From: Magnetospirillum sp.
GTDB lineage: Bacteria; Pseudomonadota; Alphaproteobacteria; CACIAM-22H2
Assembly (NCBI GenBank): GCA_027532905.1
Contig: JAPZUA010000004.1
Coordinates: forward strand, 180,570-244,569
DNA: 64,000 nucleotides
Reading direction: 5' to 3'
The notes beneath the pieces are model-generated. The model saw nothing but the letters and a program-made list of their open reading frames with translations, did not search any database and had not been told where the DNA came from. The translations under genes were made by a program, and so were the position numbers. This document shows, in pieces, positions 12,824 through 21,392 of this stretch (within the stretch, counting starts at the first letter, position 1; the number at the start of each line of letters is the position of its first letter).

Positions 12824-13561
12824 ATGACAAACCAAGCTCCCATTCTCGTTTTCGGTGCCACCGGCGCCATCGGCCAGGCGCTGGCGCGCAGCCTTGCGGC
12901 CGACGGCCAACGCCTGCATCTGGCTGCGCGCGACGCCCCCGCTCTCGCCGCCCTTGGCCAGGAACTGAACGCGCCGACGAGCCCGTTCGACGCGCTCGAC
13001 GATGCCAGCATCGCCGGTGCCGTTGCGGCTGCATCCGCCGATGGCTCCGGGATTTCCGGACTTGCCTGGTGCGTGGGCTCGATCGTGCTGAAGCCGCTGG
13101 CACGCGCTTCCGCCGCCGATTTCGCCGACGCTTACCGCCTCAACGTGATCGGGCCAGCGCTTGCGACCAAAGCAGCGCAATCGGCGTTGGCGCAGGCCAA
13201 AGGATCCGTGCTGCTGTTCTCGAGCGTGGCGGCCGGCCAAGGTTTTCCGCAGCACAGCGTAATCGCCTCGGCCAAAGGGGCGGTCGAAGCGCTTGCGCTG
13301 TCGCTGGCGGCCGAACTCGCCCCCAATGTGCGCGTGAACTGCATCGCGCCCAGCCTCACCCGCAGCAAGATGGCGGCGGCGTTTCTGTCGAACCCGTCGC
13401 TCGAAAAAGCCATGGATGCGATGCATCCGCTGGGCCGCATCGGCGCGCCCGAGGATGCCGCCAATCTCGGCGCCTTTCTGCTCGGCCCCAAAGCGGGCTG
13501 GATCACGGGCCAGATCGTCGGGGTGGATGGCGGTCGCGGCAGTTTGCGCGTAAAAGCCTGA
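12824..13561 (+). CDS. Short-chain dehydrogenase/reductase lacking the catalytic tyrosine
   Basis: 245 residues, Rossmann fold with VFGATGAIGQALA (residues 9-21) for NAD(P) binding. The segment that normally carries Ser-Tyr-x3-Lys reads LFSSVAAGQG then HSVIASAKGAVEAL. Ser134 and Lys151 are there, but the tyrosine position (147) is Ile. The C-terminal GRIGAPEDAANLGAFLL and GQIVGVDGG are typical SDR. It may therefore be a non-classical member or use another residue. It is 1 bp before the next dehydrogenase, so the two are co-transcribed, upstream of the NTF2-like gene. Confidence 0.85.
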   Translation: MTNQAPILVFGATGAIGQALARSLAADGQRLHLAARDAPALAALGQELNAPTSPFDALDDASIAGAVAAASADGSGISGLAWCVGSIVLKPLARASAADFADAYRLNVIGPALATKAAQSALAQAKGSVLLFSSVAAGQGFPQHSVIASAKGAVEALALSLAAELAPNVRVNCIAPSLTRSKMAAAFLSNPSLEKAMDAMHPLGRIGAPEDAANLGAFLLGPKAGWITGQIVGVDGGRGSLRVKA

Positions 13562-13562
13562 C

Positions 13563-14309
13563 ATGAGCGAAATCGTCTGGATCACGGGGGCATCGTCGGG
13601 GATCGGCCGCGCCCTTGCTTTGCGCTTGGCCAAAGAGGGCCGCACGGTCGTGGCGTCGGCGCGCAATCAATCTGCCCTCGACGCGCTGGCCGCTGAGGGC
13701 GGCAAGAACATTGTGCCGCTTGCCCTCGACGCGACCGACAAAGACGCCTGCGAAAACGCCGTCGCCTGGATCGAGGCCGAGATCGGGCCGCTCGCACTTG
13801 CCGTGTTCAACGCGGGCACGCATCTGCCGATGGGGGCCGCCGACTTTGCCGTGGCCCCGTTCCGCCAACTCGTCGAGATCAATCTCATGGGCACGGTCAA
13901 TGTGCTCGCCCCCACGCTTGCCGCCATGCGCACACGCAAGCGCGGCCATATCGCGGTCGTCGCATCCGTCGCGGGCTATTCGGGCCTGCCGACCGCCTCG
14001 GCCTATGGGGCCACCAAAGCCGCCCTCATCAATATGTGCGAAGGGCTGAAGCTCGAATGCGATGCGCTCGGCATCAAGCTGCAGCTCGTCGACCCGGGTT
14101 TTGTGCGAACACCGCTCACAGACAAAAACGACTTCCCGATGCCGTTCTTGATGGAGATCGACGACGCGATCGATGCGTTCGTGGCAGGCCTTGCCGGCAA
14201 CAGCTTCGAAATCGTGTTCCCGCGCCGCTTTGCCATCCTGCTCAAATTTCTGCGCATGCTGCCCTACGGGCTCTATTTCAAACTCGTGCGGCGCATGACG
14301 GGCGCGTGA
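13563..14309 (+). CDS. Classical short-chain dehydrogenase/reductase
   Basis: 248 residues with an intact SDR active site: WITGASSGIGRALALRL at the N-terminus, FNAGTHLPMG, ASVAGYSGLPTASAYGATKAAL (Ser, Tyr-x3-Lys) and LVDPGFVRTPLTD. The C-terminal tail (FAILLKFLRMLPYGLYFKLVRRM) is hydrophobic and basic and may associate with membrane or lipid. Such an SDR also accompanies the flavin amine oxidase/CFA-like genes of the Rhodobacter RpoE-ChrR regulon, so a lipid-related substrate is possible. Its stop overlaps the next gene by one base (TGATG). Confidence 0.9.
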   Translation: MSEIVWITGASSGIGRALALRLAKEGRTVVASARNQSALDALAAEGGKNIVPLALDATDKDACENAVAWIEAEIGPLALAVFNAGTHLPMGAADFAVAPFRQLVEINLMGTVNVLAPTLAAMRTRKRGHIAVVASVAGYSGLPTASAYGATKAALINMCEGLKLECDALGIKLQLVDPGFVRTPLTDKNDFPMPFLMEIDDAIDAFVAGLAGNSFEIVFPRRFAILLKFLRMLPYGLYFKLVRRMTGA

Positions 14310-14716
14310 TGGACAGACTCGACGCCTATGTCGCGTTTTTCGAAACCATCCGACGCGACAATCTCAATGCGCTCGACGCCCTCGTCACACCGGACGTGCG
14401 CTTCAAAGATCCGTTCAACGACGTGACCGGTGTGGACAAGATGCGCGCGGCCCTCGCCATGGCGTTCGACCACGGCATGCCGCGCTTCACGGTGCGCGAC
14501 AAAGCGCGCGGGGCCGCAGGCGCCTATCTCCTATGGCACTACGACCAGGGAAACGGCTTTGCGTTCGACGGCATGAGCGAAATCCGCTTCGCGCCGGACG
14601 GGCGTATTTGCGCCCATATCGACCATTGGGACGCGAGCCGCGAGGTCTACGCCAAGCTGCCCGTCATCGGCTGGCTCGTCCGCCTCGTCCAGGCTCGCCT
14701 CAAGGTACCTTCCTGA
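14309..14716 (+). CDS. SnoaL/NTF2-like family protein
   Basis: 135 residues. The N-terminus LDAYVAFFETIRRDNLNALD, then VTPDVRFKDPFNDVTGVDKM and later FDGMSEIRFAPDGRICAHIDHWD, is the layout of the NTF2-like cone fold (SnoaL/ketosteroid isomerase type). These proteins often bind or modify small hydrophobic molecules. The TGATG junction with the upstream SDR indicates co-translation. It converges on and overlaps by 17 bp the DUF3833 gene on the other strand. Such proteins co-occur with DUF3833, DUF1365 and flavin amine oxidases, suggesting one pathway. The reaction is unknown. Confidence 0.82.
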   Translation: MDRLDAYVAFFETIRRDNLNALDALVTPDVRFKDPFNDVTGVDKMRAALAMAFDHGMPRFTVRDKARGAAGAYLLWHYDQGNGFAFDGMSEIRFAPDGRICAHIDHWDASREVYAKLPVIGWLVRLVQARLKVPS

Positions 14717-15230
14717 AGGCGAGCGTGACCGAGCCGATATCGAAACCCCATTTGGTCACGTAGGCGCGGTTGAGCAACAGGCCGTCGGGCTGCAGATACA
14801 TCCAATCGTCGAAATGCACGGCCAAGCGCCGTTCGCCCATCTTGAGATTGATGTTGTATTTGAAACTGAACGCGTTGCCGACTTGGTGGCCCAAAGCCAC
14901 GCCGATCGCGTCTTCGGTGCGCCCTTCCCAGCGATCGGAGCCGACGCGGCGCAAGCGCCACACGCGGCGGTCCTTCTCGCCGTCGGCATAATCGAAGTGC
15001 TCGTCGAGGACGAATTCGTCGCCCTCCCACTTGCCTTCGATGTCGACCGTGAATTCGCGGCGCAGATTGGCGAAGCGGTCTTCGAAAATGCCCCAGGCGC
15101 GCGTGCGGCCGAGGAAATACTCGTCGATCTTCAAGACGGGCGTCTTGCCCGCGAAATCTTCGATCTTCATGCCACTGCACCCCATCAACGCCAGCGTCGT
15201 CGCTAGCAATACAAGAAAACGGCGGATCAT
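14700..15230 (-). CDS. DUF3833 family lipoprotein
   Basis: 176 residues. The start IRRFLVLLATTLALMGCSG is a lipoprotein signal peptide with lipobox LMGC, so the mature protein begins at a lipidated cysteine. Downstream features are TPVLKIDEYFLGRTRAWGIFED, FTVDIEGKW and VLDEHFDYADGEKDRRVW, characteristic of DUF3833, which looks like a lipocalin-type beta barrel. It is the last gene of the six-gene minus-strand operon, with an ATGA overlap with the MFS carrier. A role in handling the modified lipid or hydrophobic product is inferred from context. Confidence 0.87.
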   Translation of the reverse strand: MIRRFLVLLATTLALMGCSGMKIEDFAGKTPVLKIDEYFLGRTRAWGIFEDRFANLRREFTVDIEGKWEGDEFVLDEHFDYADGEKDRRVWRLRRVGSDRWEGRTEDAIGVALGHQVGNAFSFKYNINLKMGERRLAVHFDDWMYLQPDGLLLNRAYVTKWGFDIGSVTLAFRKVP

Positions 15231-16582
15231 CTCGCACCGACCCTTTCGGCAATGCGCGCACGCAACTGCACTTGCGCAGCTGCGTCGAGCGGGAAATTCC
15301 AAATGAGATAGGCGGCCCCGAGCTTGAAAACGACCGGCACGCCCGCATAAAGAAATGCCAGCATAACATGCCCAGGGCTTGTTGGATCGTTCGCGACGAA
15401 CCCTGCCGCATCGAGGGCCGGAAACGCCAAGGCTGGTGCGAGGGCCAACGCAAGCTTGGTCGCGACCGACCAAATGGCGAAATAGAGCCCGGTGCGCTGG
15501 CCCCCGCCGCCGGCCGTGTCGACATCGACGACGTCGGCCTGCATCGAGGCGGGCAAGGCCAAGTCCGCACCGAAGCACAGGCCCGTGAGCAGGCAAATCG
15601 CAAGGAACGCCGCAGTGTCCCCATTGCCCAAAAACGGCACGAATGCGAAAGCGCCGCACGCGGCCACCATCGACGCACTCCAGGCGCGATGTTTGCCCCA
15701 CAATTTAGCCGCGCGCAGCCACAAGGGCACGGCGGCTATGCCGCTCACGAAATAGACGAGCAGGAAAGCGCCCGACTGGTCGCCCGCTCCCAGCACACTG
15801 CCCGCATAGAGCAGAAACAACGTGGCGGGCAGCGCGTTGGCAACGCCATTCACCAGATATGCAACGACAAGGCGGCGGAACGGGCCATTGTCGCGCAGCA
15901 AGTGCCAGCCCGCGCGCAAATCGAAACCGCTAGCGGCCGCAACGGCCTTGGGCTCGGGCACATAGCGCAGCAGCACAAACGCCGCGATCGGCAGCAGGAT
16001 GGCGCAGGCAACGACGAGCGCATGCAGCGCAAACCCTTCCGGCGAATCGCCAGGATGCAGGAGCCCGGTCTGCACCGCCACGGTGGGCAGCGACGCTGCG
16101 ATCGCCACACCGACGACGGTAAGGCTCTCGCGCCACGCGGCAATGCGACTGCGCTCGGCATAGTCGCTCGAAAGCTCGGCCCCCCACGCCTGGTGCGGGA
16201 TCTGCACCATCGACCAGCCGAGATAGACGACGAGCAGCCACAGCAGCAGATAGCCCGCCCCCGCCTCCGTCGGCGGATCGAACAGCATGAAGCTGCCGAC
16301 AAGCACGAACGGCAATGCCGCAAGAATCCACGGTTTGCGCCGCCCGAAGCGCGTATGCGTGCGGTCGGAGAGCGCCCCGATGGCCGGATCGACGGCGACG
16401 TCCCACAGCCGTGCGACCAGCAGCACGGCGCCGATGGCGGTCAAGCTCAGGGTCGTGGTTTCGACATAGTAGGCGGGCAGAAAAATCAGCAGCGGCAAGC
16501 CCAGCATCGCCGCAGGCAATGCCGGCAATGCATAGGCGGCAAGCAGCGAGGCAGGAAGTTTTTTGTCGTCACGCGCGGACAA
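15227..16582 (-). CDS. MFS transporter, GPH sugar/cation symporter type
   Basis: About 451 residues with twelve hydrophobic segments. The MFS/GPH signature after helix 2 is WDVAVDPAIGALSDRTHTRFGRRKPWIL, and the equivalent loop after helix 8 is weaker. There is no ATG near the expected start. A TTG at 16582 overlapping the CFA gene by 14 bp and preceded by AGG gives a sensible N-terminus (SARDDKKLPASLLAAYALPA), but the start is uncertain. A GPH-family carrier is also encoded in the Rhodobacter RpoE-ChrR operon. The substrate is unknown. Confidence 0.85.
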   Translation of the reverse strand: MSARDDKKLPASLLAAYALPALPAAMLGLPLLIFLPAYYVETTTLSLTAIGAVLLVARLWDVAVDPAIGALSDRTHTRFGRRKPWILAALPFVLVGSFMLFDPPTEAGAGYLLLWLLVVYLGWSMVQIPHQAWGAELSSDYAERSRIAAWRESLTVVGVAIAASLPTVAVQTGLLHPGDSPEGFALHALVVACAILLPIAAFVLLRYVPEPKAVAAASGFDLRAGWHLLRDNGPFRRLVVAYLVNGVANALPATLFLLYAGSVLGAGDQSGAFLLVYFVSGIAAVPLWLRAAKLWGKHRAWSASMVAACGAFAFVPFLGNGDTAAFLAICLLTGLCFGADLALPASMQADVVDVDTAGGGGQRTGLYFAIWSVATKLALALAPALAFPALDAAGFVANDPTSPGHVMLAFLYAGVPVVFKLGAAYLIWNFPLDAAAQVQLRARIAERVGAR

Positions 16583-17822
16583 GGGCGACCTGTGTGACGT
16601 CGAGCGAGCGGCCGCGGAAGCCCGCCTCGCAATAGGCGAGATAGAACTCCCACATGCGCTTGAAGCGCCCGTCGAAGCCGAGCGGCTCGATCTCGGGCCA
16701 TGCGGCCTGGAAGCGGCGATTCCACTCGGCAAGCGTGCGCGCGTAATCTTCGCCGAAATTGCTCTGCTTCTCGAGACGCAAGCCCGCCGCCTCGTATTCG
16801 CGCTTGAGGGCGGTGGGCGAGGGCAGCATGCCGCCCGGGAAGATGTAGCGCTGGATGAAATCGACGCCGTTGCGGTAGCGCTCGAAACACTGGTCGGCGA
16901 TCGTGATGATCTGCAACGCCGCACGCCCGCCGGGCTGCAGGCAATCGTGCAGCTTGCCGAAATAGGCAGGCCAGTATTTCTCGCCGACCGCCTCGAACAT
17001 TTCGATCGACGCAATGCTGTCGTAGCGCCCTTCGACGTCGCGATAATCGACGAAACGCGTCTCGACGAGATCGCCGAGCCCTTCGGCCTGGACCTTGGCT
17101 TGCGTGTGGGCAAGCTGCTCGCGGCTGACCGTGATCGCGGTCACCTTGGCTTGGTATTCCTTGGCGAGATATGCCGCGAAGGAGCCCCAGCCGCAGCCGA
17201 TTTCGAGCACTTTTTGGCCCGGCGTTACCGCCATCATCGTGGCCATCTGCTTGAACTTGGCTTGCTGGGCGGCTTCGAGATCGGCCACGCCCGTCGGATA
17301 GACGGCCGAGGAATAGGCCATCGAAGGATCGAGCCAACGTTCATAGAACGCGTTTCCGAGATCGTAATGGTAGGCGATGTTGCGCTGCGAGCCCGCGCGC
17401 GTGTTGGCGCGCAGCGCGTGCCACAGGCGGCGCACATAGCCGACGATGGGGCCGATGCGGCTCGCGGTACCATAATGGATCGGGTCGATCGCCGTCTCGT
17501 TCAGCACGGCAAGCTCGAGCATCGCCGCCATGTCGGGCGAGTCGATGCCGTGGTCCATATAGGCCTCGGCAAACCCCACATTGCCGCCGAACAGGATCTG
17601 GCGCGCCGCCCGGTTCGTGCGGATCGCAAGCTCGGCTTGCGGGCCGGGCTTCGGCCCGCGAAACACGCGCTGCGAACCGTCGGGCAAGGTCACGGTCAGG
17701 CAGCCGATCTCGATATGCTCGCCGGCCGCGAGCAGCGTGCGCAGGGCAAGGCCGGGAATTTCAGATTTCAGCATGGCGAACGACGATTTCGACAGGGATT
17801 GCGGGAGCGGCTGGTCTTGCAT
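16569..17822 (-). CDS. Cyclopropane-fatty-acid synthase-like SAM methyltransferase (UfaM/Cfa type)
   Basis: 417 residues from an ATG at 17822. A GTG 12 bases earlier and an ATG at 17774 are alternatives; AAGG precedes 17822. The SAM-binding motif is KVLEIGCGWGSFAAYLA, with NIAYHYDLGNAFYERWLDPSMAYS before it and IEMFEAVGEKYWPAYFGKL after it, all hallmarks of Cfa enzymes that methylate unsaturated acyl chains in membrane phospholipids. The N-terminal substrate domain is present. It overlaps the DUF1365 gene. In Rhodobacter, a homologue (UfaM) makes methylated furan fatty acids. Which product is made here is not known. Confidence 0.92.
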   Translation of the reverse strand: MQDQPLPQSLSKSSFAMLKSEIPGLALRTLLAAGEHIEIGCLTVTLPDGSQRVFRGPKPGPQAELAIRTNRAARQILFGGNVGFAEAYMDHGIDSPDMAAMLELAVLNETAIDPIHYGTASRIGPIVGYVRRLWHALRANTRAGSQRNIAYHYDLGNAFYERWLDPSMAYSSAVYPTGVADLEAAQQAKFKQMATMMAVTPGQKVLEIGCGWGSFAAYLAKEYQAKVTAITVSREQLAHTQAKVQAEGLGDLVETRFVDYRDVEGRYDSIASIEMFEAVGEKYWPAYFGKLHDCLQPGGRAALQIITIADQCFERYRNGVDFIQRYIFPGGMLPSPTALKREYEAAGLRLEKQSNFGEDYARTLAEWNRRFQAAWPEIEPLGFDGRFKRMWEFYLAYCEAGFRGRSLDVTQVALVRA

Positions 17823-18549
17823 GGTAGCGGGCACCTTTCAGCCAAAGGCGCAGCGCTTCCCAATGGATAGCGCCGATCACTTTGAACGTCAGCAGCGGAT
17901 AGCGCACGAAGGCGCGGAATAGATTGCGGTCGGTCCATGCAACGCGCCGGCCGGTCTGGCTTGCGACCAGCAACTCGCCGTCGGCGGCGTCTTCGCGGAT
18001 CAGCAGCGTGAGTTTTTCCTCAGGCTCGGCGACGCGAAAACGGTAGAGCTGCGCCATGTTGATGAAGGGCGACACGTGGAAATGTTTGGCCGCCTGCTGC
18101 ACCACGGGTGCGGTCGGCGCACGGTCGGCCGCGACGGGGATGAGATAGCCGTGCTGGTCGCCGAAGGTGTTCTTGACCTCGTACAGCATCGCCGCCAAAC
18201 GGCCGTCGGCGGCGTAGCAGAAATAGACCGTAAGCGGATTGAACACGTAACCGAGCACGCGCGGAAAACACAGCGCGTAGATTTTGGCACCCGCCGCCCC
18301 GAGCTCCGCCTTGTCCAGATGCGCTTGCACCCATTCGCGTACCTTGCTGCCGTCGCGCGCGCCATGGTCGGCGTCGTAGAACGCGAACAAGCCGGGCCGG
18401 TTGTAGGCGAACAGGCGCGAGCCGCGCGCCAGGGTCGGCAGCGCATCGAGATCGACGAGCATCGAGAAAACGCCGTAGGCAAAGCGATGCCGGAACGGCC
18501 GCAGCCGCGCATGCAACACATTGCCGAAATAGAGGCAGTTTTCTGGCAT
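17761..18549 (-). CDS. DUF1365 family protein
   Basis: 262 residues. The signature PRVLGYVFNPLTVYFCYAAD and KNTFGDQHGYL in the middle, with KHFHVSPFINM and VIGAIHWEALRLWLKGARYH later, identify DUF1365, a family almost always found between a flavin amine oxidase and a Cfa-like methyltransferase, as here. No signal peptide. The biochemical role is unknown, probably in fatty-acyl modification. The ATG at 18549 follows the upstream gene by 14 bp and has GGGGAA before it. The 3' end overlaps the methyltransferase start. Confidence 0.9.
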   Translation of the reverse strand: MPENCLYFGNVLHARLRPFRHRFAYGVFSMLVDLDALPTLARGSRLFAYNRPGLFAFYDADHGARDGSKVREWVQAHLDKAELGAAGAKIYALCFPRVLGYVFNPLTVYFCYAADGRLAAMLYEVKNTFGDQHGYLIPVAADRAPTAPVVQQAAKHFHVSPFINMAQLYRFRVAEPEEKLTLLIREDAADGELLVASQTGRRVAWTDRNLFRAFVRYPLLTFKVIGAIHWEALRLWLKGARYHARPAAPAIPVEIVVRHAEI

Positions 18550-18563
18550 TTCCCCGGGCTCTT

Positions 18564-19883
18564 TCAGTCGGCCGCGTTTGCCTGGGCTGTTGCCCAGGGC
18601 CGCTTGACGCCCAGCGATTCTGCAACATCGAGGCCCGAACGCAAGCCGTCTTCGTGGAAGCCGTAGCCGGTCCAAGCACCGCAGAAATAAAGCCCGCGCT
18701 TGCCCTGTATTTCGCCCAAGCGCTTTTGCCCGGCCATCGCCGCTTCGTCGAACACCGGGTGCATGTAGTCGAACGTCGCCAGCGTCTTGGCCATCGCCGG
18801 CGGTGCCAGCGGATTGAGCGACACGAACAGCGGCACGGCCGCATCGAGCCCCTGCAAGAGATTCATCCAATAGGTGACCGATACGGCCATTTCGCCGTCG
18901 AGCCCGCGACCGCGACGTTCGGCGAGATAGTTCCAGCTCGACCACGCGGCCTTACGCTTGGGCATCAGCGAATCGTCCTGATGCAAAATCGCCCGGTTGG
19001 ACTGGAAGCGGAAACGGCCGAGAATCTCTTTTTCGAGAGGTGTGGCGTTGGCGAGCAGCGCCAAGGTCTCGTCGGCATGCGCCGCACAGACCACGCGATC
19101 GAAGCGATGACGCTGCCCGTTCGCGTCGCGCACCTGTACGCCGTCGGAGCCCGCTTCGATCGCGGCCGCACCGGGGGCGAGCGTCAAAGCGCTGCCCGCA
19201 TCTTCGAGCAATTTGCCGATGTAAGTGCGGCTGCCGCCTTGCACCGTGCGCCAGGCCGGGCGGTCAAAAATCTGCAGCAGGCCGTGGTTGCGGAAGAAGC
19301 GCGCCAGGCTCACGACCGGAAAATCCATCATGGCCTTGGCTGGGCACGACCAGATCGCTGCCGCCATCGGCAGCAGATGGTTTTCGACGAAGGCGCGGCT
19401 GTAGCCGCCTTGCGCCAAGAACGTGCCGAGATCGCGCGGATCGTCGGTTTCGGCCGCACACAACGCGGTCGCCTCGCGGAAGAAGCGCATGCAGTCGCGC
19501 AGCATGCGCCAATGGTCGAGGCGCAGAATGTTGCGCTTCTGCGCGAAGAGCCCTGCAAGCGTGCCGCCCGAATATTCGATGCGCCCACGGTCGATCGAGG
19601 CCGCAAACGACATGTCCGATTGGCGTGCGGCAACGCCCAGATGCTTGAACAGCGCGATGAGGTCGGGATACGTCGCATCGTTGTAGACGATGAAGCCGGT
19701 ATCGACGGCGACGTCGCGCACCGAGCCGTCTTCGGCGCGCGCTTTTGTGTGCACCGTGTTGGTGTGGCCGCCGAGGCGATCCTGCTTTTCGAACAAGGTC
19801 ACACGATGGCGCTTGGCGAGCAGCCAGGCCGCACTCAAACCCGAAATGCCGGAGCCGACGACGGCGATGTTGAGGCGCTCCAT
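18564..19883 (-). CDS. FAD-dependent flavin amine oxidase-like protein (lipid modification cluster)
   Basis: 439 residues. N-terminal FAD-binding fold NIAVVGSGISGLSAAWLLA followed by LFEKQDRLGGHTNTV, then AVDTGFIVYNDATYPDLIALF. The C-terminal FAD motif is YFCGAWTGYGFHEDGLRSGLDVAESLG. This is the NAD(P)-binding-Rossmann-like amine oxidase that partners DUF1365 and Cfa-like enzymes. In the Rhodobacter furan-fatty-acid pathway, flavoproteins of this kind desaturate or oxidise the methylated acyl chain. It starts 1 bp after the photolyase stop, so it is co-translated. Confidence 0.9.
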   Translation of the reverse strand: MERLNIAVVGSGISGLSAAWLLAKRHRVTLFEKQDRLGGHTNTVHTKARAEDGSVRDVAVDTGFIVYNDATYPDLIALFKHLGVAARQSDMSFAASIDRGRIEYSGGTLAGLFAQKRNILRLDHWRMLRDCMRFFREATALCAAETDDPRDLGTFLAQGGYSRAFVENHLLPMAAAIWSCPAKAMMDFPVVSLARFFRNHGLLQIFDRPAWRTVQGGSRTYIGKLLEDAGSALTLAPGAAAIEAGSDGVQVRDANGQRHRFDRVVCAAHADETLALLANATPLEKEILGRFRFQSNRAILHQDDSLMPKRKAAWSSWNYLAERRGRGLDGEMAVSVTYWMNLLQGLDAAVPLFVSLNPLAPPAMAKTLATFDYMHPVFDEAAMAGQKRLGEIQGKRGLYFCGAWTGYGFHEDGLRSGLDVAESLGVKRPWATAQANAAD

Positions 19884-19884
19884 G

Positions 19885-21321
19885 CTAAGCCGCCGCCTTC
19901 AGCGTTTGGAAAGCGGCAAGCGCGCGGGCGCGCGCTTTGGCGTGATCGACGATCGGCAGCGGATAGTCGGTGCCGAGACGCAGGCACGCTTTCGTCAGCA
20001 CGGAAGCGGGCGCCTCCCAGGGTGCGAACAAATATTCGGTCGGCAGCTCGGCGAGTTCGGGCACGAAGCGGCGGGTGTAAGCGCCATCGGGATCGAACTT
20101 GGCACCCTGCAGGATCGGATTGAAGATCCGGAAATAGGGCGCGGCATCCGCCCCGCAGCCCGCGACCCACTGCCAGCTTGCCGCATTGTTGGCGAGGTCG
20201 GCATCGACAAGCGTGTCCCAGAACCACGCCTCGCCCTGCTGCCAGGGCAGCAGCAGATGCTTGACCAGGAACGAAGCCACGATCATGCGCACGCGATTAT
20301 GCATCCAGCCGGTCTGCCACAGCTCGCGCATGCCGGCATCGACGATCGGATAGCCCGTCTGGCCGCGTTGCCAAGCACGCAGCTTCGCCGCGTCGTCAGC
20401 CCAGGGAAAGAGGCGAAAATCGGCGCGCAACGGCGCTTCCGGCAGATCGGCATGCTGGAACAGCAGATGGTGCGCGAATTCGCGCCAGCCGAGTTCGGAC
20501 AGGAACGTGTCCGCACCCGCCGTACCGCCAGCCGCGGCTTGGGCGGCATGGAAACATTGGCGCGGCCCGATCTCGCCGAAATGCAGATGTGCGGACAGGC
20601 GCGACGTGGCTTCGAGATCGGGGCGGTTGCGGTCTTGTTTGTAGCCCGCGACGGCGTGGGCCAAAAACCGCTTGAGCCTTGCACTGGCCCCTGCTTCGCC
20701 GGGCTGCCACAGATCCTGCCAGCCGGCAGCCCAATCGGGTTTGCGCGGCGTGAGGTTCCAGGCCGCAAGCGCGTCCGATATCGGCCACGCGGATGGGGCC
20801 GCGAGTTTCTTCGGGGCAGGCATGGGAAGCGGGGGTGCATCTCCCGCCATGCATGTTTTCCAGAATTGCGTGAATACGCGATAGGGCCCGCCGCTTTTGT
20901 TGCGGATCGTCAAAGGCTCGAACAGCAGGCTTGCGTTGAAGCTTTTGGCGGCAACGTTGCCTGCTTCGAACGACGCCTTGATCGCAGAGTCGCGCGCGAT
21001 CGCGGCGGGCTCGTAGCGCCGGTTCCAATAAACGCCCTGCGCCCCCGTCTCGGCGACAAGTGCTTCGAGCACAACTTGGGCCGCACCGGCGCGCAGGATC
21101 AAGCGGCTGCCGATTTTGGCAAGCGAAGCACCGAGCGAGGCCAGCGAATGATGCAGCCACCAATCCGACGCAGCCCCCGGCGCCCAAGCGCCCTCGCCGC
21201 CAATGTCGCGGATATAGACGCAAATGACGGGCGCCCCGGTCGCCGCCGCAGCAGCGAGGGCCGGATTGTCGGTCAGGCGCAGATCCTGACGAAACCAAAC
21301 GAGTATCGGCGCCGCTGACAT
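19885..21321 (-). CDS. phrB: Deoxyribodipyrimidine photolyase (class I)
   Basis: 478 residues. N-terminal antenna-binding alpha/beta domain (ILVWFRQDLRLTDNPALAAA) and C-terminal FAD-binding domain: LGWREFAHHLLF, TGYPIVDAGMRELWQTGWMHN, RMIVASFLVKHLLLPW, DADLANNAASWQWVAGCG and FRIFNPILQGAKFDPDG. All are canonical for CPD photolyase, which repairs UV dimers using light. The ATG at 21321 lies about 37 bases downstream of the predicted start from the TGATCC promoter. It is the first gene of an operon that continues into lipid-modification genes; in Rhodobacter a photolyase is also under RpoE control. Confidence 0.95.
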   Translation of the reverse strand: MSAAPILVWFRQDLRLTDNPALAAAAATGAPVICVYIRDIGGEGAWAPGAASDWWLHHSLASLGASLAKIGSRLILRAGAAQVVLEALVAETGAQGVYWNRRYEPAAIARDSAIKASFEAGNVAAKSFNASLLFEPLTIRNKSGGPYRVFTQFWKTCMAGDAPPLPMPAPKKLAAPSAWPISDALAAWNLTPRKPDWAAGWQDLWQPGEAGASARLKRFLAHAVAGYKQDRNRPDLEATSRLSAHLHFGEIGPRQCFHAAQAAAGGTAGADTFLSELGWREFAHHLLFQHADLPEAPLRADFRLFPWADDAAKLRAWQRGQTGYPIVDAGMRELWQTGWMHNRVRMIVASFLVKHLLLPWQQGEAWFWDTLVDADLANNAASWQWVAGCGADAAPYFRIFNPILQGAKFDPDGAYTRRFVPELAELPTEYLFAPWEAPASVLTKACLRLGTDYPLPIVDHAKARARALAAFQTLKAAA

Positions 21322-21364
21322 TGTTTTTCGGGAAAGACCGTTTGTTTGAAGTGGCTTCGAGGGG

Positions 21365-21392
21365 TTTACGCTTCCCGCCCCATCATGGATCA
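21365..21392 (-). promoter_or_regulatory. ECF11 (RpoE/ChrR-type) promoter-like element
   Basis: On the minus strand, TGATCC (21392-21387), exactly 18 bases, then TAAA (21368-21365). Rhodobacter sphaeroides RpoE, the singlet-oxygen ECF sigma factor, uses TGATCC and a TAA-type -10 at this spacing. The element is placed about 40 bases before the photolyase ATG, and the genes it would drive are homologues of known RpoE targets. The -35 overlaps the pdeM stop codon. No rpoE or chrR gene is in the window. Confidence 0.65.
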
